Shown here in pieces: positions 31,113 to 42,898 of a DNA stretch of 64,000 nt; position 1 is the first letter of the stretch, and each line of letters begins with the position of its first letter. The notes below the pieces were generated by a model that was given only the letters and a program-made list of their open reading frames with translations, did not search any database and was not told where the DNA came from. The position numbers and the translations under genes were made by a program. Source of the DNA: Phymorhynchus buccinoides (taxonomy: Eukaryota; Mollusca; Gastropoda; Neogastropoda; Raphitomidae); assembly GCA_017654935.2 (NCBI GenBank), contig CM065699.1:21426069-21490068 (forward strand). The letters run 5' to 3'.

Positions 31113-33089
31113 ATGAACAGTCTGGTCAGCTATAGCGACTCTAGTTCAGAAGAAGAAAATGAGATCAGGGGGAATGACCCCTCCACAGCTAAATCAGTTG
31201 CATTGAAACATGCACAGGATCAGGATGCAGATGATGAAGATGATCTCCACCATCACCACTTTAAAAAACGCTGCACAGCAGACAATCACCATGATCAGGC
31301 ATCAAGGAAACGGTAATGATAAGTGAGATTGTGCATGTGTCTTTGGGCCTGTCATTGTGTGTAGTGTAGTGTGCGTCATAATCAATAAATAATCAAATTG
31401 TTGATGGATATGCAAGAAGAAGAAGTGTGGCAACTCAGGATGGTTTGCTTTGGGGGGGGGGGGGGGCGGGGGTCCTTGGTTGCACGGACCCCCCCTCCCC
31501 CGCAAAAAAAAGGAGAGGAAAATCTGTGTCTGTGTGAGAAGGGTGGCTCACTTCGTACTCAACCGCTACCACAACACCTCCAGTGTCACTGACATATGAT
31601 ATCCCAGTTAGGGTGGCCCACACTTGAGCAGCGCAGGAAAACCAGCAGGCTGACAATGCTTTACAAAATTCAGCACGGCATTGTCCAGGTTGACAACACC
31701 AGCCCATGCTCATCCCAGCGCCAGAGAAGAGGACATGACGGTTGGCGTTTATACCAGAATTGGGTGTCTGCCAACTTGACGTAATACATGCAGATGCAGA
31801 TGACCAGCAACTGTCATCTATCCACTGCCGCACAGAATACAAACGAAATTCATTTTTCCCACAAAAAATCTGAGACTGGAATGGGCTACCTGAGGCGGCT
31901 GTGTCTGCCTCCTGTCCCAGGACCTTTCAGTCATCCATTATAAAGTAACCCCCCCGAAGACGGAGTGTGGCTGCCACGTGGTGGGGTAATCAAAAACGGT
32001 CACACAGACACACGTAATGTTCTCATCCCTAGTTGATGCATTTGTACCATAGTGTTCAAGTGCTTCGGCTGTTAGGATGATCCATGGAGTTTTTTACTTT
32101 TAGCTAGGGTAAGCCAACAAACAATCCATTAAACTATAAACCCCCTGGTTTTGAAGATAGAATTAACTTTTTGTTATAGAACTCTACTAATTTAGATAGT
32201 AGTTTAGTAGCTCTGCTACTCTTTAGATAACGATTTAAAAGTTGTGAATTTGCTGCAAACTTTTTCCTTTTCCAGTAGGTAAAACTAAAGAAGGAGAACT
32301 TATGTTGTACGTACATAAACATTCGATATGACATTTCTCCTGCATTGAATCTCCTATTCATCATTTGGCTCATTCACCTATTTGTTTCCTCTACCTTTGA
32401 TAGTCATTGATAATAATTTTTATTAATATTCATGTTGGTAAAATGTCATTATATTTGTACCCAGTTCAAGTCAAGTGACCAACACCGGTCTGCCCTTACC
32501 TGGCGCCATCATGAGCATGTTTGAGGACAAAATGAAGCGGAAGGACAACAGTGATGACCCCAAGCAGCACGGAGGAAGAGTGCGCAGCTTCTCCCACATG
32601 GAGGGCAACTGGGCGTCCTATCTTTACATTCCAGGTACCAGTCTCTACATGATCACCATGTGTATACATGGATTGTTGGTAAAACATAATAATATGTAAT
32701 GTACACATGCATATAAAATTAAATTATTAAGTAATGTAACTGCTTATGTGTCACGTTTGTGTGTGTGTGTGTGGGTTCCACTGTTTTGACTTGATGACGG
32801 TTTCCTTCATTCCATGTGCTTAATCAATTGATGAATTCAGGAAGGGTTTTGGTTTCAATATTTTATTGTTCAACAAAACAAAAGTGAAAATACAAGATGT
32901 CTTCAAGAAGCAACAACAGGCAGAGCTTATAGTGTGCTCAGTTAAAATAAGTAATACAGCGCACAATGTTGGCATATACTATAGTCAAGTGCTGCAAGGT
33001 TTACAGTTCTAAGTGTTTGACTTTGTTGTGTGATCGTTTGTGAGCCATTTTTACAAACTCTAGTATTAGGTGCTTTGTATAACAAGGCA

Positions 33090-33135
<46 letters not shown>

Positions 33136-36100
33136 TACACACACACACACACGTACACACATGTATATGTGTACACACATACACACACACACACAAACAT
33201 GTGTACACACACTTTTTTACACAAAATTCTTATTTTGTTTTCATAGTTTCTTACTATGTTATTAGTCATATTGCATAAGGCACAGGGGTCTCAGTCTTAG
33301 AAAAGTATCGCCTTATAGTCCATTAAATACATGCTGACTGTTGATAGATATGGTAAGATAATATTCATGTTGTTCATTAATTCATTTATTCATATTTGTT
33401 TTATTAGTTCTGTCATGACATATGTCTTACTCTCATAAATTGTGAGTTGGCTAAACTACACCATATTTTGGTACTTCCAAATTCAATGCATTTTTTTCAG
33501 TTTTTGTGAACTTGTGTGTTTAAATTAGACCTTAAGCTAATAATCATTGTACAAAACTTTGTCTGCCGTAATTATTTCATTTGTGTCTCCAGATGAATGG
33601 TATTTGACACTTTTAATTGGCATGCATGATGCTGTACTTAAATATCTCTAAAGAAGACAGTTTCCTGTCAAATATGAGCGCAGATCTTGCATCATGCTGT
33701 CTTTATGCGCCTAACTAAGAAATAGTTAGGCAGAGCATGTCTGTCTTTGGCTGGAGACAATCTTTGTAAGAGTTTCCTGAAAAAAGGTAGGAGAATGGAC
33801 CAGTAAGGCAGAAAGATTGTAGACAACTGTAAGTGTAAGCAAAGGGAACAAGAGGCAGTCAAAGTGAGTGACAGATTAAAGGAAGTTACAAAGCACAGAG
33901 CTTCCAGAGGGTGTGTGTGTGTGTGTGGGGGGGGTATTTGTATGAAAGAACCCCCCCCCCCCTCCCAGTGGTGGGGAGGGGGGGTGGGTGTCTCTTAACT
34001 GAATCTGAAGAAATTTTTATGCAAAACTTGACACATTTTTACCTTGTTTCAGTGTCTCCTGATGAACGGTACAACACTTTGATCGACATGCTGTTGTTGT
34101 GCCTTCGACCTCTGAGTTTCGAACGGATGGACAATCTTCACATCAGCCTGTCAAGAACTGTGGTCATCCGGCACCACTGGATTCAGCCGCTGACCGACTC
34201 TTTGAAAGAAACCTTTCTGCGGCGGGACAGGTAAAAAAAGAAACGCACAGATTCTATCTTTATCAGTTCCACTTATGATGGAAAATTACTGTATTTTACG
34301 AACAATAAGGCACTAAAAAATTTTTCTCCAGACTGAGAGTGAGAACCCAGTGCCATATGATATGTCTGACAATATAGTTAGAGACTGTTGTAACAAGATC
34401 AGCATTTTGTGTACAATTTTGTGCAAAAGGGGTGCACCTCATAATATGAAGCGCTTATAGTCTGTAAAATATGGTAGTCCTTCAAGAAAGACCATGAACA
34501 AAGATTTGGGGTTTGGGTTGTTTTGTATTGTATTATGGAACAGTGTGTTCTTGTTGTTGTTCCCTGGCTTAACGACTCCAGGGATCATCCCAACAGCCGA
34601 AGCACTTGAACACTTTGGTACAAATGCACCAGCTAGGGATGAGAACATTACGTGTGTGACCGTTTTTGAATACCCCGCCATGTGGGCAGCCACACTCCGA
34701 CTTCGGAGGATTTTAAACTGATGATGTTATGCCTGGAGCTTGTCATGGCTTAAGACAATTTCCACACAATCATGCAGAACATAGCAACATTTTGATGTAG
34801 CCTTGGCGTTCTATAGCTTATATGTCAAGTGGTCTGACACAGCCTCATGCCAAGGTGGTGGAACAGTGTGTGTCTGTGCGTACCACTGTATATGCGCATA
34901 GTTTGCATTTATCATCTTTATAGCAAGTGAACAACAACTTATCTCTAATTAAATGTATTTGTTGTTAATGTTGCTTGAATGGAACAGAGCTGTCAAGAAT
35001 GTTCGCTATTTCTGTTTGTGTTTCAGCTGTCTCTGTGATGTGGGCGCCATCAAGATGTACACAAATGATGAAAAAACAAGGTAATAGCATTATGTAAAAT
35101 TTATATTAAAAATCTTTTGCAGTGAGCAACCTTGAAAATCATCCAAAATAAGGTCTTAAAAGGGAGGGGGCTTAACTCATTCACATCGCAGCGATTTTAA
35201 AATATTAAACAAACTCACAAATCACTCCAGCCATGCACACAAACAAAACACATAAACAAAAGGAGAAATGAAAGAAGATTACGGTTTTTGTTACTTCAGG
35301 TTTCAGGGATGTGAGAGCTACGCGTAAGCGCGTAAATGCGCTTTTTCTATTTGGAGAGAGAGATTGTCAAGTTAGGTAGCCTTTCTTTGCGCGCACACAC
35401 AGTGAAAACGAAAGCAGTTTGTAGCATGAGTACAGCCCCTTTACTGAATTTTATAAGCTTCTCTGTGGTTGGCCAGTTACTAATGGCAATGCATCATTTT
35501 TATATGTTCGGCTATGATTTTGAAGGAGGATTTTGATGTTTTCAAAGCCATAAAAATTATTTATCACACCATAGATGTGAGGAAAGAGGAGATCGACAAA
35601 GGATGCCAGCACAAATTTGACAGGGCTTGGATGGATGAAACTGCAACGGACAGTAAGATCCGTGTAGGCGAGCAGCGAAAAACAATTGATGTCGGAGGCA
35701 AAGTTTTGTTTGAGTACTTTGACGATACCATCGGCTACACTTTTTTGTTTGGGGCCCTCTCACATCCCTGAGGTTTAGACATAGTGGTAGATCAGACTTT
35801 TTTTTTATATATAGACTTTATAGAGAAAAACTCTCTACACTGATTGGTTCTTCCACAACGAATCACTACAAAGGCAAAGTCAGAAGCAAAATTGCGGTCT
35901 AAGGGAGTGAAGCGAGTTTAGAAGTGGCCAAGGTATGGTGTGCACACAGATTTGCTTCCCTTGAAGCAAATGCATCAAATTGACAGCTATCTATTAATTC
36001 CGGACATATATGACTTCTAGACTTGAATGAGTTAATAGGCAGGTTGGCACTGTAGCCGAATAGATTGGTTCCGTTCCATTTTCTGTTATCGCTTGACTTC

Positions 36101-39100
36101 CTCACTTCACTTTCTCTCGCTCTCTCTTTCTCAATCGGCGTGATCTGTTCACCATTTACTTATTCAGTCTTTTCTAGATTGATTGTTTATTTGATTTTGC
36201 AATCAAAGGTGCTATTTTAACTCTTACAATTTCTTCAATCACTTTGATTCGCTGCTAAAAAAAAGTCTGCATCTTTCATTGTTGCATTGAAATGATGCCA
36301 TGTTTCTGTGACTTTGTCACTCTTGCATAACATTTTGTGATGTCTTCAATCTGAGAGATTTTGGACGGTCATTTTCCTGATCGTTTTGACTGTTCACTCA
36401 TTTTTTAGTGCGTTTTTCGGTCAGTTATCTTTTTTGTTCAAAAGTCGTAGTAGACACCAGATAGGCCGGTTTTAAGTTGGGTAAAAAGGGATTCGTAATG
36501 CTAATAGGGAGTCAATATTTAGTGGATTTATGAAGAAGAAAAAAACCCGGTTAAATAATGTCTGGTCATATCAGGGAGAGAGCCGTAGTAGGGAGGGTCT
36601 TATTAGGGTGTGAGTTAAGCCGTGTACACACATAAGCGGATATTCCATGCGGAAACCCGTGCGCAATCCATACATAAATGAAACAAAGAAGGGAAAAGAT
36701 TTGCGCACATGTCCGAATTTCCCATATATGTGTACACTTTTATCCTTCTTTCTTCCACTTATTTAGGGTTTTCCACGCGTCTACCCGGCCTTAGGGTGTT
36801 TGTCTTTGTGTGCAGCTATGCACATGTGTATATTTTTTGCATAGATGCATGCGTGCATATTTGCCCTCTTGACTTATTGACTATTTTATAAACATTTGTG
36901 ATGCAGCACAGGAAAAGGAGGCTAAAGTCGGGCAGCCACAAGAGAGAGAAAGAGAGAGAGATGTGATTGATTGAAAAATTGTTAAAAATAAACTATTAGA
37001 GATAGATGAATTCTGTTTTTTGCCTGTCAATCTGTTGTCTCTGGCCATTCTGAAAATATGAATAAGTCAAAAGTGATCATTTACGACATTAGCCTTGTTT
37101 TCCTGTGCTGCATCACATTTACATTATAAATAAGTATTGGTTGTTTTCTAAAAAAATGTTTTCATTTCTGGTTTTGCAACAGATACTGTAATTGTATCGT
37201 TACAGTGTTAATCCTTGCACACAGACGCGCGTCTATGACGGTAAGACCTCTCATGTGACGCATTGGATTTCAGGCCACTGCGTCACAAACCACATCACTT
37301 TTCACCAGGGCATATAATCATGAGTGCGTCTTAGACAGTCAACACGGGTAGTACTTAGTATGTAAATATTAGAGTAAACTCCCAAAACGAGTGTCTGTTT
37401 AGCCTAATTTACATACTACTACCCGTATTGACTGTCTAAGACGCACTCATGATTTACACACCCAGACATCCACCAAATTTTGTTTCTAACTCTTTCAATC
37501 CTGCAGACCGGTTTTCCGGTTTCAAGGCTTAATACCTTTCAATCCTGGAGAACGGAAAACCGTTCTGGAAGAAATAACTCCTTTCAATCTGAGAGACCGG
37601 TATTCCGGGATCGTACTTTGGACTTTCCGCAATTCGCGCCATCAAAGTGCGTCATTTACCCTTGACCCAACCGCTAACGGGACTGTATATGAATGGAATG
37701 TGATGCCAGACCCCCCAGCCGTTTACCCTTCCCTTTCCCCCACCCCCTCCTCCTTCCAGCTCTGTGGGAAAGGGGTCGTTTTGAATGAATGCATGTAGTA
37801 GGTGTGTACTGTGCATGTGGCAGTTTTTGTTGGCAGTGAAAATGGAAGGTGGAGAAAATTCTGATTCTGACCAATTCGACAGAAGAAGAGTGAGTTTAGT
37901 TTGTGGCAGCTATTGAAGCGCACATAGGTGGTGATGATGCTAGTGGTGATGAGTTAGATTATCAAAACTTACCTTTGTTCTACACTCGACCGAGTTTTGA
38001 GTGGATTAGGGGGAATTATGTCACACCAAAACCGAAACTAGGACGGAATTCAAACATCGATCAGGGCCTGTGTGTGTTAGACACATCAATGAAAGCGCTA
38101 GATTATTTTCAGTTATATTTCTCTGATGAAGTGTTCTGTTCAGTTCTCTGCTAGAATATACCAACAATAACACCTAAAAAAACCGCACAGAGGAGCCAGA
38201 GAAAAACAAAGGTGTAGGTGACAAGCACACCTGTGTGTTAAATTGTGCACGGCACGACACCCCAAGTACAAGCATGCACACACTGGTGTCAGCTATACCG
38301 ACACCCCTTCAAAACGTGTCAAACTACAATGATGTGTGAAAAGTGTGGTATCTGTGCTGCAAACAGCGTCACAGTGACTGCTTCAAGGTATATCACACAC
38401 GTGTCACAGATGTGTGACATGTGATGTGATGACTGTGACAGGGGTACATACATGCGTAGATAGGGAACATGAAAATATTATCTGTGTAAAAAAGAGTGTG
38501 CAAAATAGTGTGGTGCTTGTTCTCTATATATTTGTGTTGTATCCATACATAATCGTCAAAACACAATAAACTGTTGATGTGTTGGGGACAATTATGGTGA
38601 CAATAGTGACACTTATCCATGGAGTAATGACAAGCACAATGCATGGGGATGTACAGGAGGCGTCACTTGGTGAGTGCGTGCATGAAATATACAGTTTGCT
38701 TTAAAAACACACCTGCATGTATGGCATGATGGTATGTTTTATGTTAAATTGTAAACTTACCTGTTTTACACCTGTGTGTCATCTGTCATGTCACCATAAT
38801 GTGTCAACATGGTCGCAAACAGTTTCTCACATCAAATCCCTACACAACGGTATATGACATTCTTAGGTTCGTGTAATGTGGGTTACTGCCGTAAGTCTCT
38901 AAAATAAGTACCCCATTGTCACATTTTTAACCCTCTATAAATCCAGGAATGAAGGGAATAGATAGATAATAGAAACATAGGAATAAGGGGAAGTAACAGT
39001 TAGTGTAAAACCAGGAATGAAAGAGTTAACAGTTTGTAAAGAGAGACCCTCTAAAAAATCTAGAGGAAAATTTCATGCACTGATTCTGACCCCTGGTTTT

Positions 39101-42100
39101 GAAGACAGAATATTAACACTGCATTACATGGGAGAAAGGTGGCAGAGTGGTTAAGACGTTCACCTGCCAAATGTAGTGCATGACTGCAGCGTGGGTTCAA
39201 GTCCCGGCCTTTCCCTTTCTTTCTAGGAAAATTGAACTGAACGTCGAGTCCTTCGGATGGGGACTTAAAGCTAGTCTGACCCGCCGTTTTACGCTCGTAA
39301 AAATCCCACGGCAGTTGAAAGTCGGTAAGAGCAGGGAGAAATCCCGCTGCCTGGTATGGCCAAATTGATAGCATGCCCACACCCCCTCATGTGCCGCCCC
39401 CCAAAAAAAAGTATTTTATTTTTTATATTGGGTAGGCGCTGCACTTGCGGTGATGTTCTCTCCAAGGGAGAGCAGCCCAAATTTCACAGAGATAAGTCGT
39501 GACTAATATACCAAATGCCAAAAAAAAAAGAGTTTTACTGTCAATGGGGGAATTTATTTCGCAGGACATTTGTGAGTGTGGAGATCAAAGCGGAAGACAC
39601 CAATTTGATGGAGTATGTGTCAGCAGTGGATGCTTGCTTCACGGAATTCAACTTACCAAGCTTCTATGAGGTAACTGTATACAGAAAACATATTTACTTT
39701 GGGTTTCTAATAGTAGAACACTGGATTCATAGAATTAAATTTCTCATGGGTTATTCTATACCGTCTACGTTTGTTTTTCTCTTAAAGTTAACAATGACTG
39801 TGGTTTGTTTCTTAAGCTTCGGGTGAGATTATAAACACTGGCTTGGAATGTGAATGTATTCTTGCAAACATATTTAGTATTTGGTACTTTATAGTCACAG
39901 AGGCGTCTCTGTGAAATTCGGGTTGCTCCCACCTGGAGAGCGCGTCGCAGCCAGAGGTGCACCACCCTTTTTTTTTAATTCGCCTGCGATTTTTGTGTGA
40001 CTGATGAGGAAGGAAATGTGTGTGTGTGTGTGTATAAATTTTGACCAAATAACAACTTATTCGTTGCCACTGGGTTTAATGTCACATGTACATTTTATCA
40101 TTTGGAACAACAAACCATTGAACTCTTTTGATAAAAATATTATCTCCTTGAAAATGCTTCACTTTAGCAAACTAACTTTACCACAAACTTTTAGGCTTCA
40201 AAATTTAGATATATTTCTTTCATGTGTTGCTTCATTCTAATACTCAAATAATAATGTACTGGGCTTTCTATTCCCTTTTTTCATGCTCTTTCCAAGTTTC
40301 TGTTATTAACCCATATGTCTTGGTCAATGAATCACCAAACACCCCCTTTGAGAGCACAAATTTTCGATTTTAATTTCTTTTTCAACAACATCTGATATAT
40401 AACCCATATGTCATTACAGATGCGTCTTATGATGTCTTTTTGTGCCCAAACAGATTTTGCCCAGGCTTTTAATCATTTCGAATGATCTATATTTACATTT
40501 CAATAAATCAAGGATTACCTGGCAGGGAATTTCTTCTTCCTCAATCCGTTTCAGTGCAATAAAAAGTCCATTATGATTTAAATGACAAAATTGATCATTC
40601 AGGTGTGTTAAACTTACGAAAACAACATTGCAAGTATTTGTGATTGATTTGTAGGTGAAGATCTAATGCTTAAGATTGTACTCTGCACACATACTATAAT
40701 CTGCTCTTTAGTCTCCTTACATAAATGTACCCGGTTATATCCAGTCAAACATGGTTTAAGTCGAAATTTCATTCTTAGATTTGCATTTACTAATGGGATC
40801 TATAGGTATAGTTAATTATTTTTTTTTTTTCTGTTTCAGAATCCTTCCCTTCACTTTAGCTTGTTATGGTGTGTGGGTGACGTCATTTCCAAGATTTCCG
40901 AGAAAACAAGAGAAGAGATACAGGTACTGTAGTTGTATACATTCACAGTTATTCTGCATGTTTTTTTTCTTACTTGGCCTAACTATTTCTTTGTTTGGCG
41001 TATAATGGCAACATGACACATCTACGCTCATATGACAGGAAACTGTCTGAGCTATCGTAGAAGAAGAAGTATTGTGAACAGTTCCTATGTGCTATGACAG
41101 ATGTTTATATTATACACAGTTTAGCCCTACCACGGAACATTAGGCAAGGCTTTTGCTGAAGTGCAAGAGCTAGTCGTCGCTCTGCTGTTCTTATGATTTT
41201 TTTTATCCACTTCATAAAGTTGCTGTTACATTATTAAGATTGTGTACCACTGTGTTTTAAAGGCTGTCTTAGTTGCCCTGTGTCATTGCCAGTCGAAAGA
41301 TTCGTGAAATAAATCCGAAATATTGCATTTTAAAAGTGTTTGTTGTTTTTATATGCTGACATTATTAAGTAACTGGAAAATCAATCAATTTATCTAATAT
41401 AACCTGAGCTTCAGCAAAGCGGGAAACTATTAATTTCGTTTTGTCCGTGCATGTGTGCGGAGTCCATACGGTGCATCCATCCATGCTGCCACCCCTATAA
41501 ACAGCGGAGAAGATGGAATGGTATCACCCAAGGACTAGTGTTACCCAGGAACTATAAGTAGATCAAACCGGTTAACGTAGATCGTGTGGCATGCACACAG
41601 TGAAGAGACTGTGAAGCTGCTAGGATCCTTGTTATTATCATTATGCAAATATTCAGCAGCTTGTTGTTCTTGCAGTGAAGGGACTGTGACGCCACTAGAA
41701 TCCTTTTTATTATCATTATGCAAATATTCAGCAGCTTGTTCTCGCAGTGAAGGGACTTTGAAGCCACTAGGATCCTTGTTATTATCATTACTAGCAATCG
41801 CCCCGTGGCAGTTAACCCCGTGGCAGTTTTAACCCCGTGGCAGCTATCTCCTCCCTACACCTACCCCCTCCCCACATTTACTTGCTCGGGGACTTATCTG
41901 CCACTCGGCGACACACTTGTTTGCTATTGTGGCTTTCAACAGACAGCCAGTCTCAAACACACGAAAGTAAAACTTTCGGTTTTACATTTCCAAGAAGAAG
42001 GCGAACGGATGGTGTTGAAAGTTTGCACGACGATAGTCACTATCCCTGGTCACGCATGTTCCAAATCTCGAGTCAATGTCGGGTCTGGACTGTCGGCGCC

Positions 42101-42752
42101 CGTATCTCCGGCATTTCTGAATCGATTCGCTTCCGGTTTGGCACACGGATAGTCCCCGGCCCCGGTCATCTTCCTGCCAAATTCGAAGGCAATCGGTCCA
42201 GAAACGCCGGAGTTACGGGCGCCGAGAGGCCAGCGGATGCGCGTTTCGCGCATTTGCGAAACCGCGCAAATGATATGGCCGCCTCGGTTGCCGTTGCCAT
42301 CGCCCCGTGAGGGCTCACAGCAAATTTGAAGCGATTCGGTCGAAAAACGGCGGAGTTATAAGGCCCGTTTCGTGTTTCAGACACACACACACAGACACAC
42401 ACACACACACGGACGGACACTTGGCTTTTTACTATATGATGCAAATATTCAGCAGCTTGTTCTCGCAGTGAAGGGACTTTGAAGCCACTAGGATCCTTGT
42501 TATTATCATTATGCAAATATTCAGCAGCTTGTTCTCGCAGTGAAGGGACTTTGAAGCCGCTAGGATCCTTGTTATTATCATTATTCAAATATTCAGCTGC
42601 TTGTTGTTCTCTTTCATTCTGTTATCTAACAGAGGCTGAGCAGCGAGTTCTTCAGCACTCACACAGAGCTGAGTGTTGTTCCCGTCCACCAAGTGCGACT
42701 GAAAACTGGCAACAAGACCTTCGCCTTTCATCTGCAGAATGCCCATGGCTGA
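31113..42752 (+). CDS. USB1: U6 snRNA phosphodiesterase (USB1), seven exons, complete
   Basis: USB1 is a 2H-family exonuclease that trims the oligo(U) tail of U6 snRNA and leaves a terminal phosphate. Coding exons: 31113-31312, 32465-32634 (acceptor possibly 32471), 34053-34230, 35027-35080, 39565-39670, 40840-40923 and 42633-42752. All joins keep frame with GT-AG borders and give 303 residues (human 265). The start MNSLVSYSDSSSEEE matches the acidic N-terminus of the family. GGRVRSFSHMEGNWASYLYI leads into the 2H fold. Catalytic motifs HIS at residues 153-155 (exon 3) and HFS at 241-243 (exon 6) are 88 residues apart, the same as the known human His120-His208 pair. The C-terminus has VRLKTGNKTFAF. 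The acidic, His-rich linker in exon 1 is longer than in vertebrates. Introns carry many transposons. It should act in the nucleus. Confidence 0.93.
31540..32112 (+). mobile_element. LINE ORF2 C-terminus plus 3' UTR in USB1 intron 1
   Basis: It reads HFVLNRYHNTSSVTD, then QLGWPTLEQRRKTSRLTMLY, and later YKRNSFFPQKI and WNGLPEAAVS before a stop near 31945, with frameshifts and stops. The following 3' UTR (about 31948-32112) is the same sequence as the 3' half of the short repeats at 34562, 56085 and 58842. Confidence 0.78.
32760..33650. other. USB1 intron 2, with (CA)n at about 33090-33200
   Basis: Apart from the microsatellite nothing is recognised. Confidence 0.5.
33648..33905 (-). repeat. 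Dispersed SINE-like repeat, family G
   Basis: It shares GACAGTTTCCTGTCA, CGCCTAACTAAGAAATAGTT and AGGAGAATGGACCA with copies at 43728 (minus), 50110 (plus) and, in part, 40970 (plus). Read on the opposite strand the copies end in (AAG)n, as retroposons do. Confidence 0.6.
34286..34476. mobile_element. TA-flanked MITE, TACCGTA family
   Basis: It starts TACTGTATTTTACG and ends GTAAAATATGGTA; related to copies at 44912 and 62347. Non-coding. Confidence 0.6.
34562..34857 (-). mobile_element. Short interspersed element, family F
   Basis: Full-length inverted copy. Head: GCCTTGGCATGAGGCTGTGT. Tail: CCGAAGACGGAGTGTGGCTG through GATGATCCCTGGAGTC. The tail equals the LINE 3' UTR at 31948-32112. Confidence 0.65.
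35172..36035. mobile_element. TTAA-flanked piggyBac-type MITE, family C, with a nested insertion
   Basis: Left end TTAACTCATTCACATCGCA at 35172 and right end GACTTGAATGAGTTAA at 36035 are inverted. A second copy without the insertion starts at 51000. Confidence 0.8.
35298..35776. mobile_element. 467-bp TIR element nested in family C
   Basis: The insert 35304-35770 begins CAGGGATGTGAGAG and ends CTCTCACATCCCTG. It is flanked by AGGTTT on both sides (35298-35303 and 35771-35776), present once at the empty site near 51126-51134. The superfamily is unclear; the CAG ends are hAT-like, but the duplication seen is 6 bases rather than 8. Confidence 0.8.
36897..37117. mobile_element. Small TIR element (221 bp)
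   Basis: TGTGATGCAGCACAGGAAAA at the left, its inverse TTTTCCTGTGCTGCATCACA at the right. The interior is AT-rich and non-coding. Target duplication not clear. Confidence 0.65.
37319..37452. repeat. Foldback inverted repeat, arms about 45-50 bases
   Basis: The left arm begins CATGAGTGCGTCTTAGACAG and the right arm ends with its inverse CTGTCTAAGACGCACTCATG, with a spacer of about 35 bases. Confidence 0.8.
37486..39029 (+). mobile_element. piggyBac-type element, family D, internally deleted, with transposase remnants
   Basis: The left end CTAACTCTTTCAATCCTG and right end CAGGAATGAAAGAGTTAA are inverted; TTAA at 39026-39029 is mutated to CTAA at 37486. Three copies of a CTTTCAATC..GAGACCGG unit lie just inside the left end. 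The frame at 37903-38154 reads FYTRPSFEWIRGN and ALDYFQLYFSDEVF, like the N-terminal part of piggyBac transposase; a shift restores EYTNNNT. Near 38345-38405 another frame gives WYLCCKQRHSDCFKVYHT, like the C-terminal Cys-rich motif. The DDD catalytic core between them is absent. Confidence 0.65.
39129..39515 (+). mobile_element. tRNA-derived SINE
   Basis: It has an A-box-like GTGGCAGAGTGGTTAAGACG near 39139 and a B box GGTTCAAGTCC at 39194-39204, followed by a core with CCTTCGGATGGGGACTTAAA and a tail GAGAGCAGCCCAAATTTCAC. It sits in USB1 intron 4, ending about 50 bases before exon 5. Confidence 0.75.
39879..40085 (-). mobile_element. SINE fragment (tail and central part)
   Basis: Inverted copy of the tail GGGAGCAACCCGAATTTCAC and TTTATAGTCACAGA region shared with 46.1-46.35 and 57.4 kb. 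Confidence 0.65.
40970..41075 (+). repeat. Family G SINE-like repeat, 3' fragment with (AAG)n tail
   Basis: CATCTACGCTCATATGACAG then GGAAACTGTCTGAGC and GAAGAAGAAG; truncated at its 5' end. Confidence 0.55.
41600..42615 (+). repeat. 72-bp tandem repeat split by an insertion, next to the USB1 exon 7 acceptor
   Basis: Five units of about 72 bases, each with GCAAATATTCAGCAGCTTGT, a pyrimidine-rich stretch ending GCAG, and TGAAGGGACTTTGAAGCC. Units lie at 41600-41790 and 42439-42615. The last unit runs into the pyrimidine tract of the exon 7 acceptor at 42632. Confidence 0.85.
41791..42438. mobile_element. 648-bp insertion with internal inverted 50-bp motif
   Basis: It lies precisely between two tandem units. 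It starts CTAGCAATCGCCCCGTGGCA and ends GGACACTTGGCTTTTTACTA. Three copies of a CAAATTYGAAGCGATCGGT..GCCGGAGTTACGGGC motif occur, the first inverted. Element class not recognised. Confidence 0.6.
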
Positions 42753-42864
42753 ACTGTTGTGTGAAATAGGGCCAAAGAAAGAAACTATGTGAGAGTCTGA
42801 CTATGTGGTGCATGATGTTGACTGATGGTGTGGTAAGCAATGGGTGAGTGAGAATTCGTGTAAG

Positions 42865-42898
42865 AATAAAAACGAATGTTAAATTTGTTATAAATAAA
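42865..42898 (+). terminator. Poly(A) signals of USB1
   Basis: AATAAA at 42865-42870 and 42893-42898, about 110-145 bases after the stop codon. The surrounding block (42820-42901) is duplicated at 42948-43027. Confidence 0.6.

Noticed and set aside
35514..35771. 85-codon ORF that looks protein-like
   Set aside because: It lies wholly within the 467-bp TIR insert and ends at its terminus; no family resemblance.
39129..39204. Possible tRNA gene (A and B boxes)
   Set aside because: The sequence does not fold into a proper cloverleaf and continues into a SINE core and tail.
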